This document shows positions 17,397 to 26,958 of a DNA stretch of 64,000 nucleotides, piece after piece. The notes beneath the pieces are model-generated. The model saw only the letters and a program-made list of their open reading frames with translations, made no database searches and was not told the DNA's origin. The position numbers and the translations under genes were made by a program. Location of the stretch: positions 124,001 through 188,000 of the forward strand of contig NZ_QUEP01000001.1 of NCBI RefSeq assembly GCF_003478035.1, given 5' to 3'. Numbering within the stretch: position 1 is the first letter of the stretch; each line of letters opens with the position of its first letter. Source of the DNA: Clostridium sp. OF03-18AA (GTDB lineage: Bacteria > Bacillota > Clostridia > Lachnospirales > Lachnospiraceae).

Positions 17397-18160
17397 AGCT
17401 CGGAGATGACTTCTTCCGTGATAAGGCCATTAAGAAGCTGAGAAGAATTGCTGGCGGAGATACATTCACAATTATTTATCTCAAAATGCTGATAAAAGCC
17501 ATCCAGCAGGACAATAAATTGTACTTCGAAGGGATCGAAGACAACTTTGCGGATGAACTTGCATTAGACCTTGAAGAGGACCCAGACAATGTCCGCATGA
17601 CACTGACATTCTTACAGCAGAAAGGATTGCTTGAAGTCGTTAATGATGACGAGTTTTACCTTGCAAATGCTGAAAAAATGACAGGATCTGAGTCTGAAAG
17701 TGCTGTCCGTATGAGACGGATGAGAGAGAAAAAAACGTCACAATGTGACGGAGATGTGACGGGGCAGTTACGTTTTGGTGACATAGAGAAAGAGAAAGAG
17801 TTAGAGATAGAGAAAGATAAAAGAATATCTAAAGATATTCTATGTCGGACAAATGTCCAACGAGCCATTGAAGCCTGGAATGGATTGGGGATAAATCCGG
17901 TTCAGAAAATGTCAAAAAGCTCTACTCGTTACAAGATGCTTGCGGCCAGAGTTGCTGAGTATGGCATTGATGATGTTCTTAAAGCTATAGACAATGTACG
18001 GGGCAGCGCATTTTTGCAGGGTGGGAACAGCAGAAGCTGGATGATTGATTTAGAATGGTTTGCTCGGCCAAATAATTTCCCGAAAGTGCTGGAAGGCAAA
18101 TACAATGACAAGCCCAAAGAACTCCCGGATAATGGCGGAGGTAACGGACAGTGGCAGTAA
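17342..18160 (+). CDS. Phage replisome organizer (DnaD-like initiator)
   Basis: 272 residues. The N-terminal winged-helix region (GKRYFWLKLGDDFFRDKAIK, then LRRIAGGDTFTIIYLKML) is the phage replisome-organizer domain. A charged linker EKEKELEIEKDK separates it from a C-terminal segment (YGIDDVLKAIDNVRGSAFLQ, then SWMIDLEWFARPNNF) typical of DnaD-domain initiators. It would bind the origin and load the helicase made by the next gene. The start is most likely GTG 17342 with AAGGA upstream; no ATG exists before the conserved domain. Confidence 0.8.
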   Translation: MPTIQEGGDHTGKRYFWLKLGDDFFRDKAIKKLRRIAGGDTFTIIYLKMLIKAIQQDNKLYFEGIEDNFADELALDLEEDPDNVRMTLTFLQQKGLLEVVNDDEFYLANAEKMTGSESESAVRMRRMREKKTSQCDGDVTGQLRFGDIEKEKELEIEKDKRISKDILCRTNVQRAIEAWNGLGINPVQKMSKSSTRYKMLAARVAEYGIDDVLKAIDNVRGSAFLQGGNSRSWMIDLEWFARPNNFPKVLEGKYNDKPKELPDNGGGNGQWQ

Positions 18161-20178
18161 AGGTATTTGAACCGGACGAAATTCGCAAAGCGATAAACAT
18201 CATGAAGCCGGACAATGAACTGTTCGAGATCAGATGTCATGAATCAGACCGAAAGATTCACAGCGGCTACTTCCGTAGCGCAGATACCGCTTTTAAGGCT
18301 TTGAGAGCCTTGAATCCGGCTTCTGGAAACATTTACATAACATTGAACCACATCAATGACAGTTGCTACTCCAGGGGGCAGAGAGACCGTTTTATCACGA
18401 ATGCCAAGCCTACCACCAGTGATACAGACATAGACGGATATGAATTCCTGTTCGTTGATGCAGATCCGCGGAGATCCGCCGGTGTTTCAAGCTCGGATGA
18501 ACAGGTGCAACAGGCTAAGGAGACAGGGAACCGTGTCTATGCCTTCATGAAGAATCTTGGATTCAATGAACCGGTAACGGCGATGAGCGGTAACGGAATC
18601 CATTTTCTGTACCGGATCCGGCTTAAGAATAACAAAGAGAATGAGGAACTGATTAAGAAGTGCTTAAAAGTTCTTGATATGTTTTTCAGCACTGACGATG
18701 TGGCAATTGATACGGCGAATTACAATCCGGCACGAATCTGTAAGCTCTACGGCACTATGGCGCGGAAGGGGAGTAATACGCCAGAAAGACCTCACAGAAT
18801 GAGCTGTATGCTTTCCGAAGGCAGTAGCCAGCCAACTGACAAGGTTTACTTAGAAAAGCTCGCACAGCTCCTTCCAGCGCCTGAGAAGCCGCAAAAATAC
18901 AACCGGTACAACCCGCAAGAGTTCGATCTTGAGGAATGGCTGATTAAATTCGGGCTTGGATATCGCAAATCCGGATACAGCGACGGAACCAAATACGTTC
19001 TTGATCAGTGCCCGTTCAATGGGACGCATACTGGCAAGGACGCATGTATCTTCCAGAGCCGGTCCGGTGCTATCGGATTTCATTGTTTTCACAATTCATG
19101 CTCGGATAAGACATGGCATGATGTGCGGCTTCTCTTTGAGCCGGATGCCTATGAGAAACGGCAGCAGGATTACGAACAGCGGATCTATTCCAGACAGCCA
19201 GTTAAAATACAGCCTGTTTCAAAGGCAATACAGCCGGAAGAAGGGAAGCCGGTATTCTACACGGCGCGGAACATTCTGGATCTTCCAACGCCAGATGAAC
19301 GATTCGTAAAGACTGGCATCACCGGCATCGACATGAAACTGCGTGGACTGAAAAAATCATATGTTTCAGTCATGTCCGGGCTGAGAGCCGCAGGGAAAAG
19401 TTCTGTAATATCAGAGATAATTCTCGATGGGATTGATGCCGGAAACCGAATTGCTGTTTTTTCCGGGGAGCTTGCACCAAAAAATTTCATGCGATGGATG
19501 AATTTGCAGGCAGCCGGTCGCGGATACACAGAGCCGACTCAGTTTGAGGGCTACTACAATGTCCGACGGCAGTATCAAGAGCGCATCGCAGAATGGCTCG
19601 GAAAGAACTTCTGGCTTTACAACAACGAGTATGGAAATGACTTCAAGGCAATCGGAGAACAATTTGAACGCTTAATCGAGGCAGAGAAGCTTGATTTGCT
19701 CATTCTGGATAATTTAATGGCTTTCAATATTACAAGCCTCGCAGAGTCCAAATACGATGCTCAGACAGCGTTTGTGATGGAGCTCCAAAGGCTTGCAAAG
19801 AAATATAACGTGCACATCCTGTTTGTAGCGCATCCGCGAAAGTCTCTGGGATTTCTTAGGCTTGATGATATTTCGGGAACTGCGGATCTGGCGAACGCTG
19901 TGGATAATGCGTTTATTATTCATCGCGTGAACAGTGACTTTAAACGGCTTTCCAAGCTGACTTTTGGTTGGAAGGAAGAGAATCCCATCTATAACGCTAC
20001 AAACGTCATAGAGATCGCCAAGGATCGCGACGGCGGTACACAGGACGAGTTCATACAGCTCTATTATGAGCCGGAAACAAAACGACTAAAAAATTTCCCG
20101 GCAGAAAATAAGATCTACGGGTGGAACCGAGACAACAAGGGATTTTCTGATGCTGATCAGTCGGAGATCCCATTCTAA
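18151..20178 (+). CDS. Primase-helicase fusion
   Basis: 675 residues, GTG start with GGCGGAGG upstream, overlapping the replisome organizer by 10 bp. The N-terminal third is an archaeo-eukaryotic-type primase domain (catalytic-looking FVDADP near residue 105, and AMSGNGIHFLYRI). A Cys/His zinc segment follows (CPFNGTHTGKDAC ... CFHNSC). The C-terminal half is a RecA-like DnaB-type helicase with Walker A GLRAAGKSS near residue 411, Walker B DLLILDNL, and the HPRKSLG motif. One protein can thus unwind and prime the phage fork. Confidence 0.88.
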   Translation: MAVKVFEPDEIRKAINIMKPDNELFEIRCHESDRKIHSGYFRSADTAFKALRALNPASGNIYITLNHINDSCYSRGQRDRFITNAKPTTSDTDIDGYEFLFVDADPRRSAGVSSSDEQVQQAKETGNRVYAFMKNLGFNEPVTAMSGNGIHFLYRIRLKNNKENEELIKKCLKVLDMFFSTDDVAIDTANYNPARICKLYGTMARKGSNTPERPHRMSCMLSEGSSQPTDKVYLEKLAQLLPAPEKPQKYNRYNPQEFDLEEWLIKFGLGYRKSGYSDGTKYVLDQCPFNGTHTGKDACIFQSRSGAIGFHCFHNSCSDKTWHDVRLLFEPDAYEKRQQDYEQRIYSRQPVKIQPVSKAIQPEEGKPVFYTARNILDLPTPDERFVKTGITGIDMKLRGLKKSYVSVMSGLRAAGKSSVISEIILDGIDAGNRIAVFSGELAPKNFMRWMNLQAAGRGYTEPTQFEGYYNVRRQYQERIAEWLGKNFWLYNNEYGNDFKAIGEQFERLIEAEKLDLLILDNLMAFNITSLAESKYDAQTAFVMELQRLAKKYNVHILFVAHPRKSLGFLRLDDISGTADLANAVDNAFIIHRVNSDFKRLSKLTFGWKEENPIYNATNVIEIAKDRDGGTQDEFIQLYYEPETKRLKNFPAENKIYGWNRDNKGFSDADQSEIPF

Positions 20179-20236
20179 AGTGATGAAAGGAGCCGAGCCT
20201 CCGGCCGGGGTAACGACATGTCAGGCTCCTGACAAC

Positions 20237-21604
20237 ATGACATACAAAGAATTTTTAGCAAATAAGAGATTTGTGCTTGAAAGTAGTGGATTTGACATTG
20301 ACAAAAGTATGCTGAATCCGATGCTGTATGACTTTCAGAAAGACATCGTCAGATGGGCATTGAAAAAGGGCAAGGCATGTATATTCGCAGATTGTGGACT
20401 CGGGAAAACACCGATGCAGCTGTCATGGGCTTACCAGGTCCATAAACATACACATGGAAAGATCCTTATTCTTGCTCCGTTGGCGGTAGCGGATCAGACA
20501 AAAAGAGAAGCTGAAAAATTTGGTTATATCGCAAAAGTAGTCGAAAAGCAGAATGATTGTATTGACGGAATAAATATTACTAACTATGAGAAATTAGATC
20601 ATTTTGTCGCAAAAGAATTTGCTGGGATTATTCTCGATGAAAGCAGCATTCTGAAATCATATAGCGGAAAAGTGAGAACATCGATCATTCAGAATTTCCA
20701 TGAGGTTCCATATAAACTTGCATGTACTGCAACACCGGCTCCAAATGATTATATGGAATTGGGGAATCATTCGGAATTCTGTGGTGTGATGACCAGAGCT
20801 GAGATGCTTGCAATGTTCTTTGTCCATGATGGCGGTGAAACGTCAAAATGGAGATTAAAAGGACATGCGGAAAGTGTCTTTTGGCAGTGGCTGGCAACCT
20901 TTAGTGTATTTGTCGATAACCCTAAAAACATTGGATATAAGGTGGATGGATACGATCTTCCAAAGTTGAACATTAACGAAATGGTGGTTGATGGAGATGT
21001 CCCAATCAACAATGTTTTAACGCTCACAGAACGCAGGCAGGCAAGAAAAGATAGTCTGCAATTAAGGTGCGAAAAAGCAGCGGAACTTGTCAATGATTCG
21101 GACGAACAATGGCTTGTTTGGTGTGATTTAAATGATGAAAGCCATAAGCTCCATGAGCTGATAAATGGGAGTGTTGAAGTTCAGGGAAGTGACAAAGATA
21201 CACATAAGTCAGAATCAATGTTAAAGTTCAGCAAAAACGAAATCAAGTGCCTTGTTACAAAGCCTAAAATTGCCGGATTTGGAATGAACTGGCAGAATTG
21301 CCATAACATGATTTTTACTGGACTTTCAGATAGTTATGAACAGTATTATCAAGCACTTCGCAGGTGCTGGAGGTTTGGACAAAAAGAGCGTGTAAATGTC
21401 TATATCATCATTTCTGCAAAAGAAGGATGTGTTAGAGAAAACATCGAAAGAAAACAGAAAGATTTCTTGAAAATGCAGGGAGAAATGACTGAATTGACAA
21501 AAGAAATCACAAAGAAAGAATTAAAAAATACCTGTCGAATCAGTACGCCGTATGAGCCGAATGTGGAAATGCATTTACCGGCATGGAAGGAGTTTGCAAC
21601 ATGA
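20237..21604 (+). CDS. SNF2-type DEAD/DEAH helicase
   Basis: 455 residues from ATG 20237. Motif I is ADCGLGKTP near residue 50, motif II is DESS near 134, motif III is TATPAP, and the C-terminal RecA domain has QALRRCWRFGQKERV (motif VI). This is the small SNF2-like helicase common in Firmicute phage replication modules. The start is uncertain: in-frame ATGs also exist at 20150 and 20183, and a GGAGCC/GGCTCC hairpin spans 20189-20229 upstream. I chose the ATG just before the conserved domain. It overlaps the methyltransferase start by 4 bp. Confidence 0.85.
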   Translation: MTYKEFLANKRFVLESSGFDIDKSMLNPMLYDFQKDIVRWALKKGKACIFADCGLGKTPMQLSWAYQVHKHTHGKILILAPLAVADQTKREAEKFGYIAKVVEKQNDCIDGINITNYEKLDHFVAKEFAGIILDESSILKSYSGKVRTSIIQNFHEVPYKLACTATPAPNDYMELGNHSEFCGVMTRAEMLAMFFVHDGGETSKWRLKGHAESVFWQWLATFSVFVDNPKNIGYKVDGYDLPKLNINEMVVDGDVPINNVLTLTERRQARKDSLQLRCEKAAELVNDSDEQWLVWCDLNDESHKLHELINGSVEVQGSDKDTHKSESMLKFSKNEIKCLVTKPKIAGFGMNWQNCHNMIFTGLSDSYEQYYQALRRCWRFGQKERVNVYIIISAKEGCVRENIERKQKDFLKMQGEMTELTKEITKKELKNTCRISTPYEPNVEMHLPAWKEFAT

Positions 21605-22518
21605 ATGTTTTAGATCAAGTAATCAAAAATAAATATGCTATTTATAACGGAGATTCATGCGAGATCACAAAAGAAATACCAGATAATAGCATTCATTATA
21701 CGCTGTTCAGTCCGCCGTTTGCAAGTCTGTATACATATTCAAATAGTGATCGGGATATGGGGAATAGTAAAGGCGATGATGAATTTTATGAACATTTCGT
21801 TTTTCTCGCAAAAGAGCTCTATAGAATCACAATGCCTGGAAGATTGTTGAGTTTTCATTGTATGGATTTACCGTTGATGAAAGAGCGGGATGGAGTGATT
21901 GGTCTTAAAGATTTTCCATCAATTATCAGACAGATGTTTGAGGACTGTGGCTTTATCTACCATTCGAAGGTGACTATCTGGAAGAATCCGGTCACGGAGA
22001 TGCAGAGAACAAAGGCATTAGGGTTATTGCATAAGCAGATCCGCAAGGACAGTACGATGAATCGTCAGGGCATTCCAGACTACATCGTAACGATGCGTAA
22101 GCCAGGAGATAATCCGGAGAGGGTGGAACATACGCATGAAACATTTCCGGTCGATGTATGGCAGAACTACGCCAGTCCGGTGTGGATGGACATTCGACAG
22201 TCGGATACGTTGCAGAAAAAATCAGCCCGTGATGACAAGGATGAGCGGCATATTTGTCCCTTACAGTTAGAAGTTATTCAGCGTTGCATTGAACTTTGGA
22301 CGAACCCAAATGACATCGTTTTTGATCCGTTTGGCGGAATCGGGAGTACCGCCTATGTAGCGTTGACATTAGGGAGAAGAGCGATATCCAGTGAGCTGAA
22401 AGAGTCATATTTCAAGCAGATGAAAGGGAATGTCGAAGAAGCCTTGAACCATGGAATTATGGATTGCCCGGTTGGTCAGATGAGCATCGAAGATTTTTTA
22501 ATGGACAACCCTGCATGA
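21601..22518 (+). CDS. DNA methyltransferase, N4/N6-amino type
   Basis: 305 residues. The catalytic motif SPPF lies at residues 37-40. The AdoMet-binding motif DPFGGIGST sits near the C-terminus at about 241, giving the catalytic-before-AdoMet (beta class) order. SPPF suggests N4-cytosine, but N6-adenine is possible. The ATG at 21601 overlaps the helicase stop, and GGAAGGAG precedes it. No restriction gene is adjacent, so it likely protects phage DNA from host restriction. Confidence 0.85.
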   Translation: MNVLDQVIKNKYAIYNGDSCEITKEIPDNSIHYTLFSPPFASLYTYSNSDRDMGNSKGDDEFYEHFVFLAKELYRITMPGRLLSFHCMDLPLMKERDGVIGLKDFPSIIRQMFEDCGFIYHSKVTIWKNPVTEMQRTKALGLLHKQIRKDSTMNRQGIPDYIVTMRKPGDNPERVEHTHETFPVDVWQNYASPVWMDIRQSDTLQKKSARDDKDERHICPLQLEVIQRCIELWTNPNDIVFDPFGGIGSTAYVALTLGRRAISSELKESYFKQMKGNVEEALNHGIMDCPVGQMSIEDFLMDNPA

Positions 22519-22552
22519 AACAAATGACGATTTTTGATTTTATGGAGGGCAA

Positions 22553-23971
22553 ATGATTAACGGAGAATTAATAGTCGATAATTTCGCAGGCGGCGGGGGA
22601 GCGTCAACGGGAATAGAGATTGCAACAGGTGTTTCACCGGATATCGCTATCAACCATGATCCGGAAGCAATCCGTATGCACAAAGCAAATCATCCGTATG
22701 CAGAGCATTATTGCGAAGATGTGTGGCAGGTAGATCCGGTAGCGGCATGTAAAGGACACTCTGTAGGGCTGGCATGGTTCTCGCCGGACTGTAAGCACTT
22801 CTCCAAGGCCAAAGGTGGAAAACCGAAAGACAAGAACATCCGTGGACTTGCATGGGTTGCCTGCCGTTGGGCTGGATTGGTGAGACCGCGGGTGATCATG
22901 CTGGAAAACGTCGAAGAATTTAAAACATGGGGACCGCTTAACCGGGGACATCATCCGATTAAAGCGAAACAAGGAGCGACATTCCAGAAGTTTGTGCAGC
23001 AGCTCACTGATCTCGGGTACAATGTTGAATTCCGAGAACTTGTGGCAGCAGACTACGGAGCACCGACAATGAGAAAGCGTTTCTTCATGATCGCGAGATG
23101 TGATGGTAAGCCGATTGTATGGCCAGAACCTACACACGGACCGGCTGACAGCGCGGAAGTGAAACAGGGATTGCTTAAGCCGTATGTTGGAGCATATACA
23201 CAGTTGGACTTTTCGCTTCCGTGTCCGTCTATCTTCGATACATCGGAGGAAATCAAAGAGAAGTACGGTATCCGAGCGGTGAGACCTCTGGCGAAGAAAA
23301 CGATGGATCGAATCGGAAGAGGCGTGAAAAAGTTTATTCTTGACAATCCAGATCCTTTTGTCATTGGAAATTCAGAGCAGATGCCTATCTTGATTCAGTA
23401 TCATTCAGAGACTACGAAGGATGAAGTGAGGGGACAAGGAATAAAGGGACCAATTATGACCCTTGACGGATCAAACCGATACGGTTTGGTTGCCGCTTTT
23501 ATCAGCAAGTTTTACAAGAGTGGAACCGGGCAGGACATGAGGGAACCTTTGCATACAATTACCGCCGGAGATGGACACTTCGGAGAAGTTAGGGCATTCC
23601 TAACGAAATACTATGGGTCCGGAACCGGTCAGAGCATTGAGGATCCCCTTGATACCATAACGGCGCAGGACCGTTTCGGGCTTGTGACGATATACGGCAC
23701 AGAATATCAGATCGTTGATATCGGTTTGCGCATGCTGGAACCGAAAGAGTTATATGGATGCCAGGGATTCCCAAGGGACTACATAATCGATCACGATTAT
23801 ACGGGTAAGACATATCCGCGGAGTGAGCAGGTGAGAAGATGCGGAAACGCTGTTTGTCCTCCACTTCCGGCGGCGCTTGTCAAGGCAAATCTTCCAGAAA
23901 TGTGCAAGATGCAAAGGATGCCGAATATGACAATTAAGGAAGAAAATGCTGGACAGTTAAAATTTGCTTAG
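22553..23971 (+). CDS. DNA cytosine-5 methyltransferase
   Basis: 472 residues. Motif I is DNFAGGGGASTG. The catalytic loop is SPDCKHFS (Cys near residue 79, with SPDC in place of the usual PPCQ). Motif VI is ENVEEF, motif VIII is MRKRFFMIAR, and the C-terminal motifs IX-X (GYxxxFPxxY equivalent: GCQGFPRDYIIDHDY, GNAVCPP) are complete. It methylates cytosine C5, probably as anti-restriction, beside another methyltransferase. AGGGCAA precedes the ATG. Confidence 0.92.
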   Translation: MINGELIVDNFAGGGGASTGIEIATGVSPDIAINHDPEAIRMHKANHPYAEHYCEDVWQVDPVAACKGHSVGLAWFSPDCKHFSKAKGGKPKDKNIRGLAWVACRWAGLVRPRVIMLENVEEFKTWGPLNRGHHPIKAKQGATFQKFVQQLTDLGYNVEFRELVAADYGAPTMRKRFFMIARCDGKPIVWPEPTHGPADSAEVKQGLLKPYVGAYTQLDFSLPCPSIFDTSEEIKEKYGIRAVRPLAKKTMDRIGRGVKKFILDNPDPFVIGNSEQMPILIQYHSETTKDEVRGQGIKGPIMTLDGSNRYGLVAAFISKFYKSGTGQDMREPLHTITAGDGHFGEVRAFLTKYYGSGTGQSIEDPLDTITAQDRFGLVTIYGTEYQIVDIGLRMLEPKELYGCQGFPRDYIIDHDYTGKTYPRSEQVRRCGNAVCPPLPAALVKANLPEMCKMQRMPNMTIKEENAGQLKFA

Positions 23972-23984
23972 GAGGAGATAGATC

Positions 23985-24146
23985 GTGCCATTCGAAATAC
24001 ATGAGTGGTTGAGAAGACTCTTTATGGCTGCTGAAGGAAAATCGTGTAAAACATGTGTAAACTACGATGGCAGATTCGGAAATGATACATGCTTTGAATG
24101 CCTATGCAACATGAGGGCGAATGGATATGAAAGAAGAAATACTTAG
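23985..24146 (+). CDS. Small cysteine-rich protein
   Basis: 53 residues from GTG 23985, with AGGAGGAGA ending 5 bp upstream. It contains CKTC and CFECLC, enough for a zinc site. It is short and easily missed, but the ribosome site is excellent and it overlaps the next gene by 26 bp. Function unknown. Confidence 0.65.
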   Translation: MPFEIHEWLRRLFMAAEGKSCKTCVNYDGRFGNDTCFECLCNMRANGYERRNT

Positions 24147-24540
24147 AATCTACTGGCAAGTATATACGGACGGGATGCGCTGCTTGAAAAACTGGGATAA
24201 GGTTGACGAAAAGACTATTGAAGCAATGACAGCAAAACATCAGATTGGCGTGATGGGGCGTGTGTTTACTTTGGCAGTCTCCGGAGAAATCCAGAGAATC
24301 AAAGAGGATATGACTCCATTGCAGCCACTGATGTATCAGGACATTTTTGTTGATGCATGGAATTTTTTCAAGACACATTGCGATCCGGTTAACGATGCTG
24401 AGTGGTGGGATAAGCTCGTGGAAGACATCAAGATACCACTGCAGAAATACCACGAGACAGCACTTGTTAAACATCTGTTTGTGGATGTGACATTAGAAGA
24501 AATAGAACGGATTTACAAGGAAGGGAGGAAACATGCTTAG
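24121..24540 (+). CDS. Conserved-looking phage protein, unknown
   Basis: 139 residues, mostly helical, with Trp-rich segments (YWQVYTDGMRCLKNWDK). The start at 24121 has GAGGGCG upstream; Met at 24127 is an alternative. It overlaps the neighbours on both sides by 8-26 bp. No family recognised. Confidence 0.6.
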   Translation: MDMKEEILRIYWQVYTDGMRCLKNWDKVDEKTIEAMTAKHQIGVMGRVFTLAVSGEIQRIKEDMTPLQPLMYQDIFVDAWNFFKTHCDPVNDAEWWDKLVEDIKIPLQKYHETALVKHLFVDVTLEEIERIYKEGRKHA

Positions 24541-25033
24541 AAATGCAGAGGGAGAAGTAATCACTCTTACCAGAGCAGAACGACGCAGGCTTGAGAAAAT
24601 GCATGGTAAGCCGGTAACTTATCAGTACACATTGGATCAGATCGAGGCAATTAAACGGCAGGCAGTGGCAGATAAGAAAGAAGAGCTGAAAAAAGAAATT
24701 GCTGCCGAAATCGATGAGCATATTCAGAAAGAATGGGAAACCCGAGAGGAGTTGCTGAGCGGACCGTCGGAATGTGAGCGGATGGAGAAAATCATGTGTT
24801 TACTTCTGGCATCCTCAGTCAAGGTCCTCTGTGAGAAATTTCACTGGACTCCGGTAGATGCTGGAAGTGATAAGAGATCGAAGCTGATTCAGTTCTCAGA
24901 TGCTGTTCTTGGCGAGATAAACGGAATTTTAGTTAATGAGAAAATGGATATCCGAGCATATGCCGATGAAGTTTATAAAGAGTATGGAATCCACTATCAA
25001 ATGCAGAGTGCTGGAGGTGAACATAGTGATTAA
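24533..25033 (+). CDS. Phage protein with helical linker, unknown
   Basis: 166 residues: a basic N-terminus (LTRAERRRLEKMHGK), a coiled-coil-like acidic/basic stretch (QAVADKKEELKKEIAAEIDE) and a helical C-terminal domain. AAGGAAGGGAGG precedes the ATG. Function unknown. Confidence 0.6.
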   Translation: MLRNAEGEVITLTRAERRRLEKMHGKPVTYQYTLDQIEAIKRQAVADKKEELKKEIAAEIDEHIQKEWETREELLSGPSECERMEKIMCLLLASSVKVLCEKFHWTPVDAGSDKRSKLIQFSDAVLGEINGILVNEKMDIRAYADEVYKEYGIHYQMQSAGGEHSD

Positions 25034-25193
25034 AACACAGGTGATAAAAGCACTTATTGTGTGGATCGCAATCGCTCTTGTTTGGAGTGCGTTAGAGCTT
25101 ATTTGGTATGGTGAGGTACAGCCCAGAATAGTCGATGATATTATGTGGATTTTGTGGCTGCCGTTTATCTACGATGCAATGAGATGGAGATGA
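25026..25193 (+). CDS. Small two-helix membrane protein
   Basis: 55 residues from GTG 25026 (GGAGGTGAAC upstream) with two hydrophobic helices (VIKALIVWIAIALVWSALEL and IMWILWLPFIYDAM). It overlaps the previous stop by 8 bp. A superinfection or membrane role is possible but not shown. Confidence 0.55.
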   Translation: MIKTQVIKALIVWIAIALVWSALELIWYGEVQPRIVDDIMWILWLPFIYDAMRWR

Positions 25194-25203
25194 TGTTGGG
25201 CAT

Positions 25204-25371
25204 ATGAAAAATGTTAAATTGATCCATGTTTCATTCGACGAGGTAGAAAATTTCACACCATTAGATGCTTCAACTGAATGGAAGCTTGCAACCCCGATTG
25301 CGTGTACGACAGGACCAAGAAAGAGACCTATGGCAGAGTTACTGTTTTGTATGCTGCGAAGTGGGCGGTAA
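25204..25371 (+). CDS. Small phage protein, unknown
   Basis: 55 residues (MKNVKLIHVSFDEVENFTPL ...), starting 11 bp after the membrane-protein stop. The ribosome site is weak (GTTGGG), so I rate it lower. It fills a gap that would otherwise be empty. No function recognised. Confidence 0.5.
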   Translation: MKNVKLIHVSFDEVENFTPLDASTEWKLATPIACTTGPRKRPMAELLFCMLRSGR

Positions 25372-25392
25372 ATTAAGCGAAAGGAGCAGGAT

Positions 25393-25692
25393 ATGAGGAC
25401 CAATGATTTGAAAAGCAGGATCCGGGCGGCATATAACATCGTCCGGTACGGTCGTGGGCATTTCAGAATGATGACTTGCGGCAAATGCGGCAGCATCATT
25501 ATTCATCGGATTTCTGAAAACGAGGTGAATACCAAGTTTATCAAGGATGGATACCAGATTGATCAGGTATGGAGCGAGTTTTCTCAGTGCCAGAAATGCG
25601 GCGCTGTTTGCAAGGAAATTCAGCTCTGGAATTTTGATGGAGATCCATTGAAAATCGACAAAGAAATAACCGTTAAACGGGAGGATAAGTGA
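25393..25692 (+). CDS. Zinc-ribbon phage protein
   Basis: 99 residues with two CxxC pairs (CGKC, CQKC) 37 residues apart, forming a plausible zinc ribbon. The N-terminus is basic. AAAGGAGCAGG precedes the ATG. Function unknown. Confidence 0.6.
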   Translation: MRTNDLKSRIRAAYNIVRYGRGHFRMMTCGKCGSIIIHRISENEVNTKFIKDGYQIDQVWSEFSQCQKCGAVCKEIQLWNFDGDPLKIDKEITVKREDK

Positions 25693-25693
25693 G

Positions 25694-26491
25694 ATGGACG
25701 AATTAAGGCAGAATGAAAGCAGTGAACGTGATGTGATGACCCCGCAGTATTATTTTGATCAGATCAAAAACAAGAAACATACAGTCACTTCAGCGGATCT
25801 TCGGAAAATTTACGAAAACTGCATTGAGCTGGCAAACAAATATAAAACTACCGGGCAGATTAGGGGACTGAGAAAAATTCTTTTCTGTATGGAATCCATC
25901 GAGAAGGAACAGGCGCTTGTAGGAATGGGAATCACGACTTTCATCTATAAGGATGATATCGACTTCTATATTGATTCGGTGACAGAACGTAGCAACATAA
26001 GCGACCGTCCGGTAAAGATTATTGAGCTGGAACGATATGAGCGTGAAATCCCGGATGAGATTGTGGATGTTATCGCTAAGACAAAGGATCTTTTTGATCA
26101 GATGTATATCGTGTTTACCGATTATACCGGCAAGGAGGAACGCAAAATTGCTGCCGAGAAGAAGGATAAGGACCCGATCCTGTTTGGAACATTCCAGGAC
26201 AGGAAACAGAAGGTATGCGTGGATCGGTTCTATTACCTCGGAGATTGGGTGGACGAGTATTGTGATCTGACCCTGGACAAGATGATCAACCAGACTGAGA
26301 AAATGGGCAGACATATCGTAAGAACAATCAACACTCCGAAGGATATCAAGGAATTAAGAGAATATCTGGATGCTCATTACGAGGTCGAAGATAGAAGTAT
26401 TTCTAATATCATCAAAAAGGCTGATGCTGATATCAAGCCCGCAAAGGGATTTTTCCAGATCATCAAAACATTTCTTACGAGGGGCAAATAA
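25694..26491 (+). CDS. Phage protein of unknown function
   Basis: 265 residues, charged, alternating helices and strands. It includes YIVFTDYTGKEERKIAAEKK and a conserved-looking DRFYYLGDWVDEYCDLTLDK. It is one of the larger unrecognised proteins here. It starts 1 bp after the previous stop and overlaps the next start, so it is within one operon. No catalytic motif recognised. Confidence 0.65.
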   Translation: MDELRQNESSERDVMTPQYYFDQIKNKKHTVTSADLRKIYENCIELANKYKTTGQIRGLRKILFCMESIEKEQALVGMGITTFIYKDDIDFYIDSVTERSNISDRPVKIIELERYEREIPDEIVDVIAKTKDLFDQMYIVFTDYTGKEERKIAAEKKDKDPILFGTFQDRKQKVCVDRFYYLGDWVDEYCDLTLDKMINQTEKMGRHIVRTINTPKDIKELREYLDAHYEVEDRSISNIIKKADADIKPAKGFFQIIKTFLTRGK

Positions 26492-26922
26492 TGATACATG
26501 ATCTGACGGCAAATAGCGATTTTGAACGTCCCATATGGTTGGGATTGAATCTAAACAGCATTGTAGTGTCAATGAATTCTCACGAAAAAAATTCAGACTT
26601 GTCAGAGCTATATGATGAAGTCGTTTTAACTGGTAGTGCCGATGATCGAAACCTTAAACGATATATTCTTGATTATGGCGATCAAAAGAATATGTGTGAT
26701 TGCTGCGGGGCGCCAATTAGAATACGGCCTTGGGATTATGGAGAATATGGCGGATTATGCCCGAAGTGCACAAAAGATCTGGATGAATACGTTAGCCGCA
26801 AAAGATATGGCAATATGAGACTATCTTCCGAATCAGACGTGAGAAGAATGGTATACAAGCCTTGGAATATGGATGAGTTCGAAATAGTGAGAGAAACCGA
26901 CAATGTATTATTGTGGGACTAA
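26491..26922 (+). CDS. Zinc-finger phage protein
   Basis: 143 residues with a CDCCGAP ... CPKC zinc-ribbon signature around residues 69-92. It starts at the ATAATG junction with the previous stop. Function unknown. Confidence 0.6.
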   Translation: MIHDLTANSDFERPIWLGLNLNSIVVSMNSHEKNSDLSELYDEVVLTGSADDRNLKRYILDYGDQKNMCDCCGAPIRIRPWDYGEYGGLCPKCTKDLDEYVSRKRYGNMRLSSESDVRRMVYKPWNMDEFEIVRETDNVLLWD

Positions 26923-26958
26923 AGAACAATTAAGCAAACTAAGAAATGGAGGCATTAT

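Noticed and set aside
17780..17830. GAGAAA-type microsatellite as a repeat element
   Set aside because: It is in frame and encodes the charged linker EKEKELEIEKDK of the replisome organizer.
21601..23971. Restriction-modification system
   Set aside because: Both genes are methyltransferases and no endonuclease gene is adjacent.
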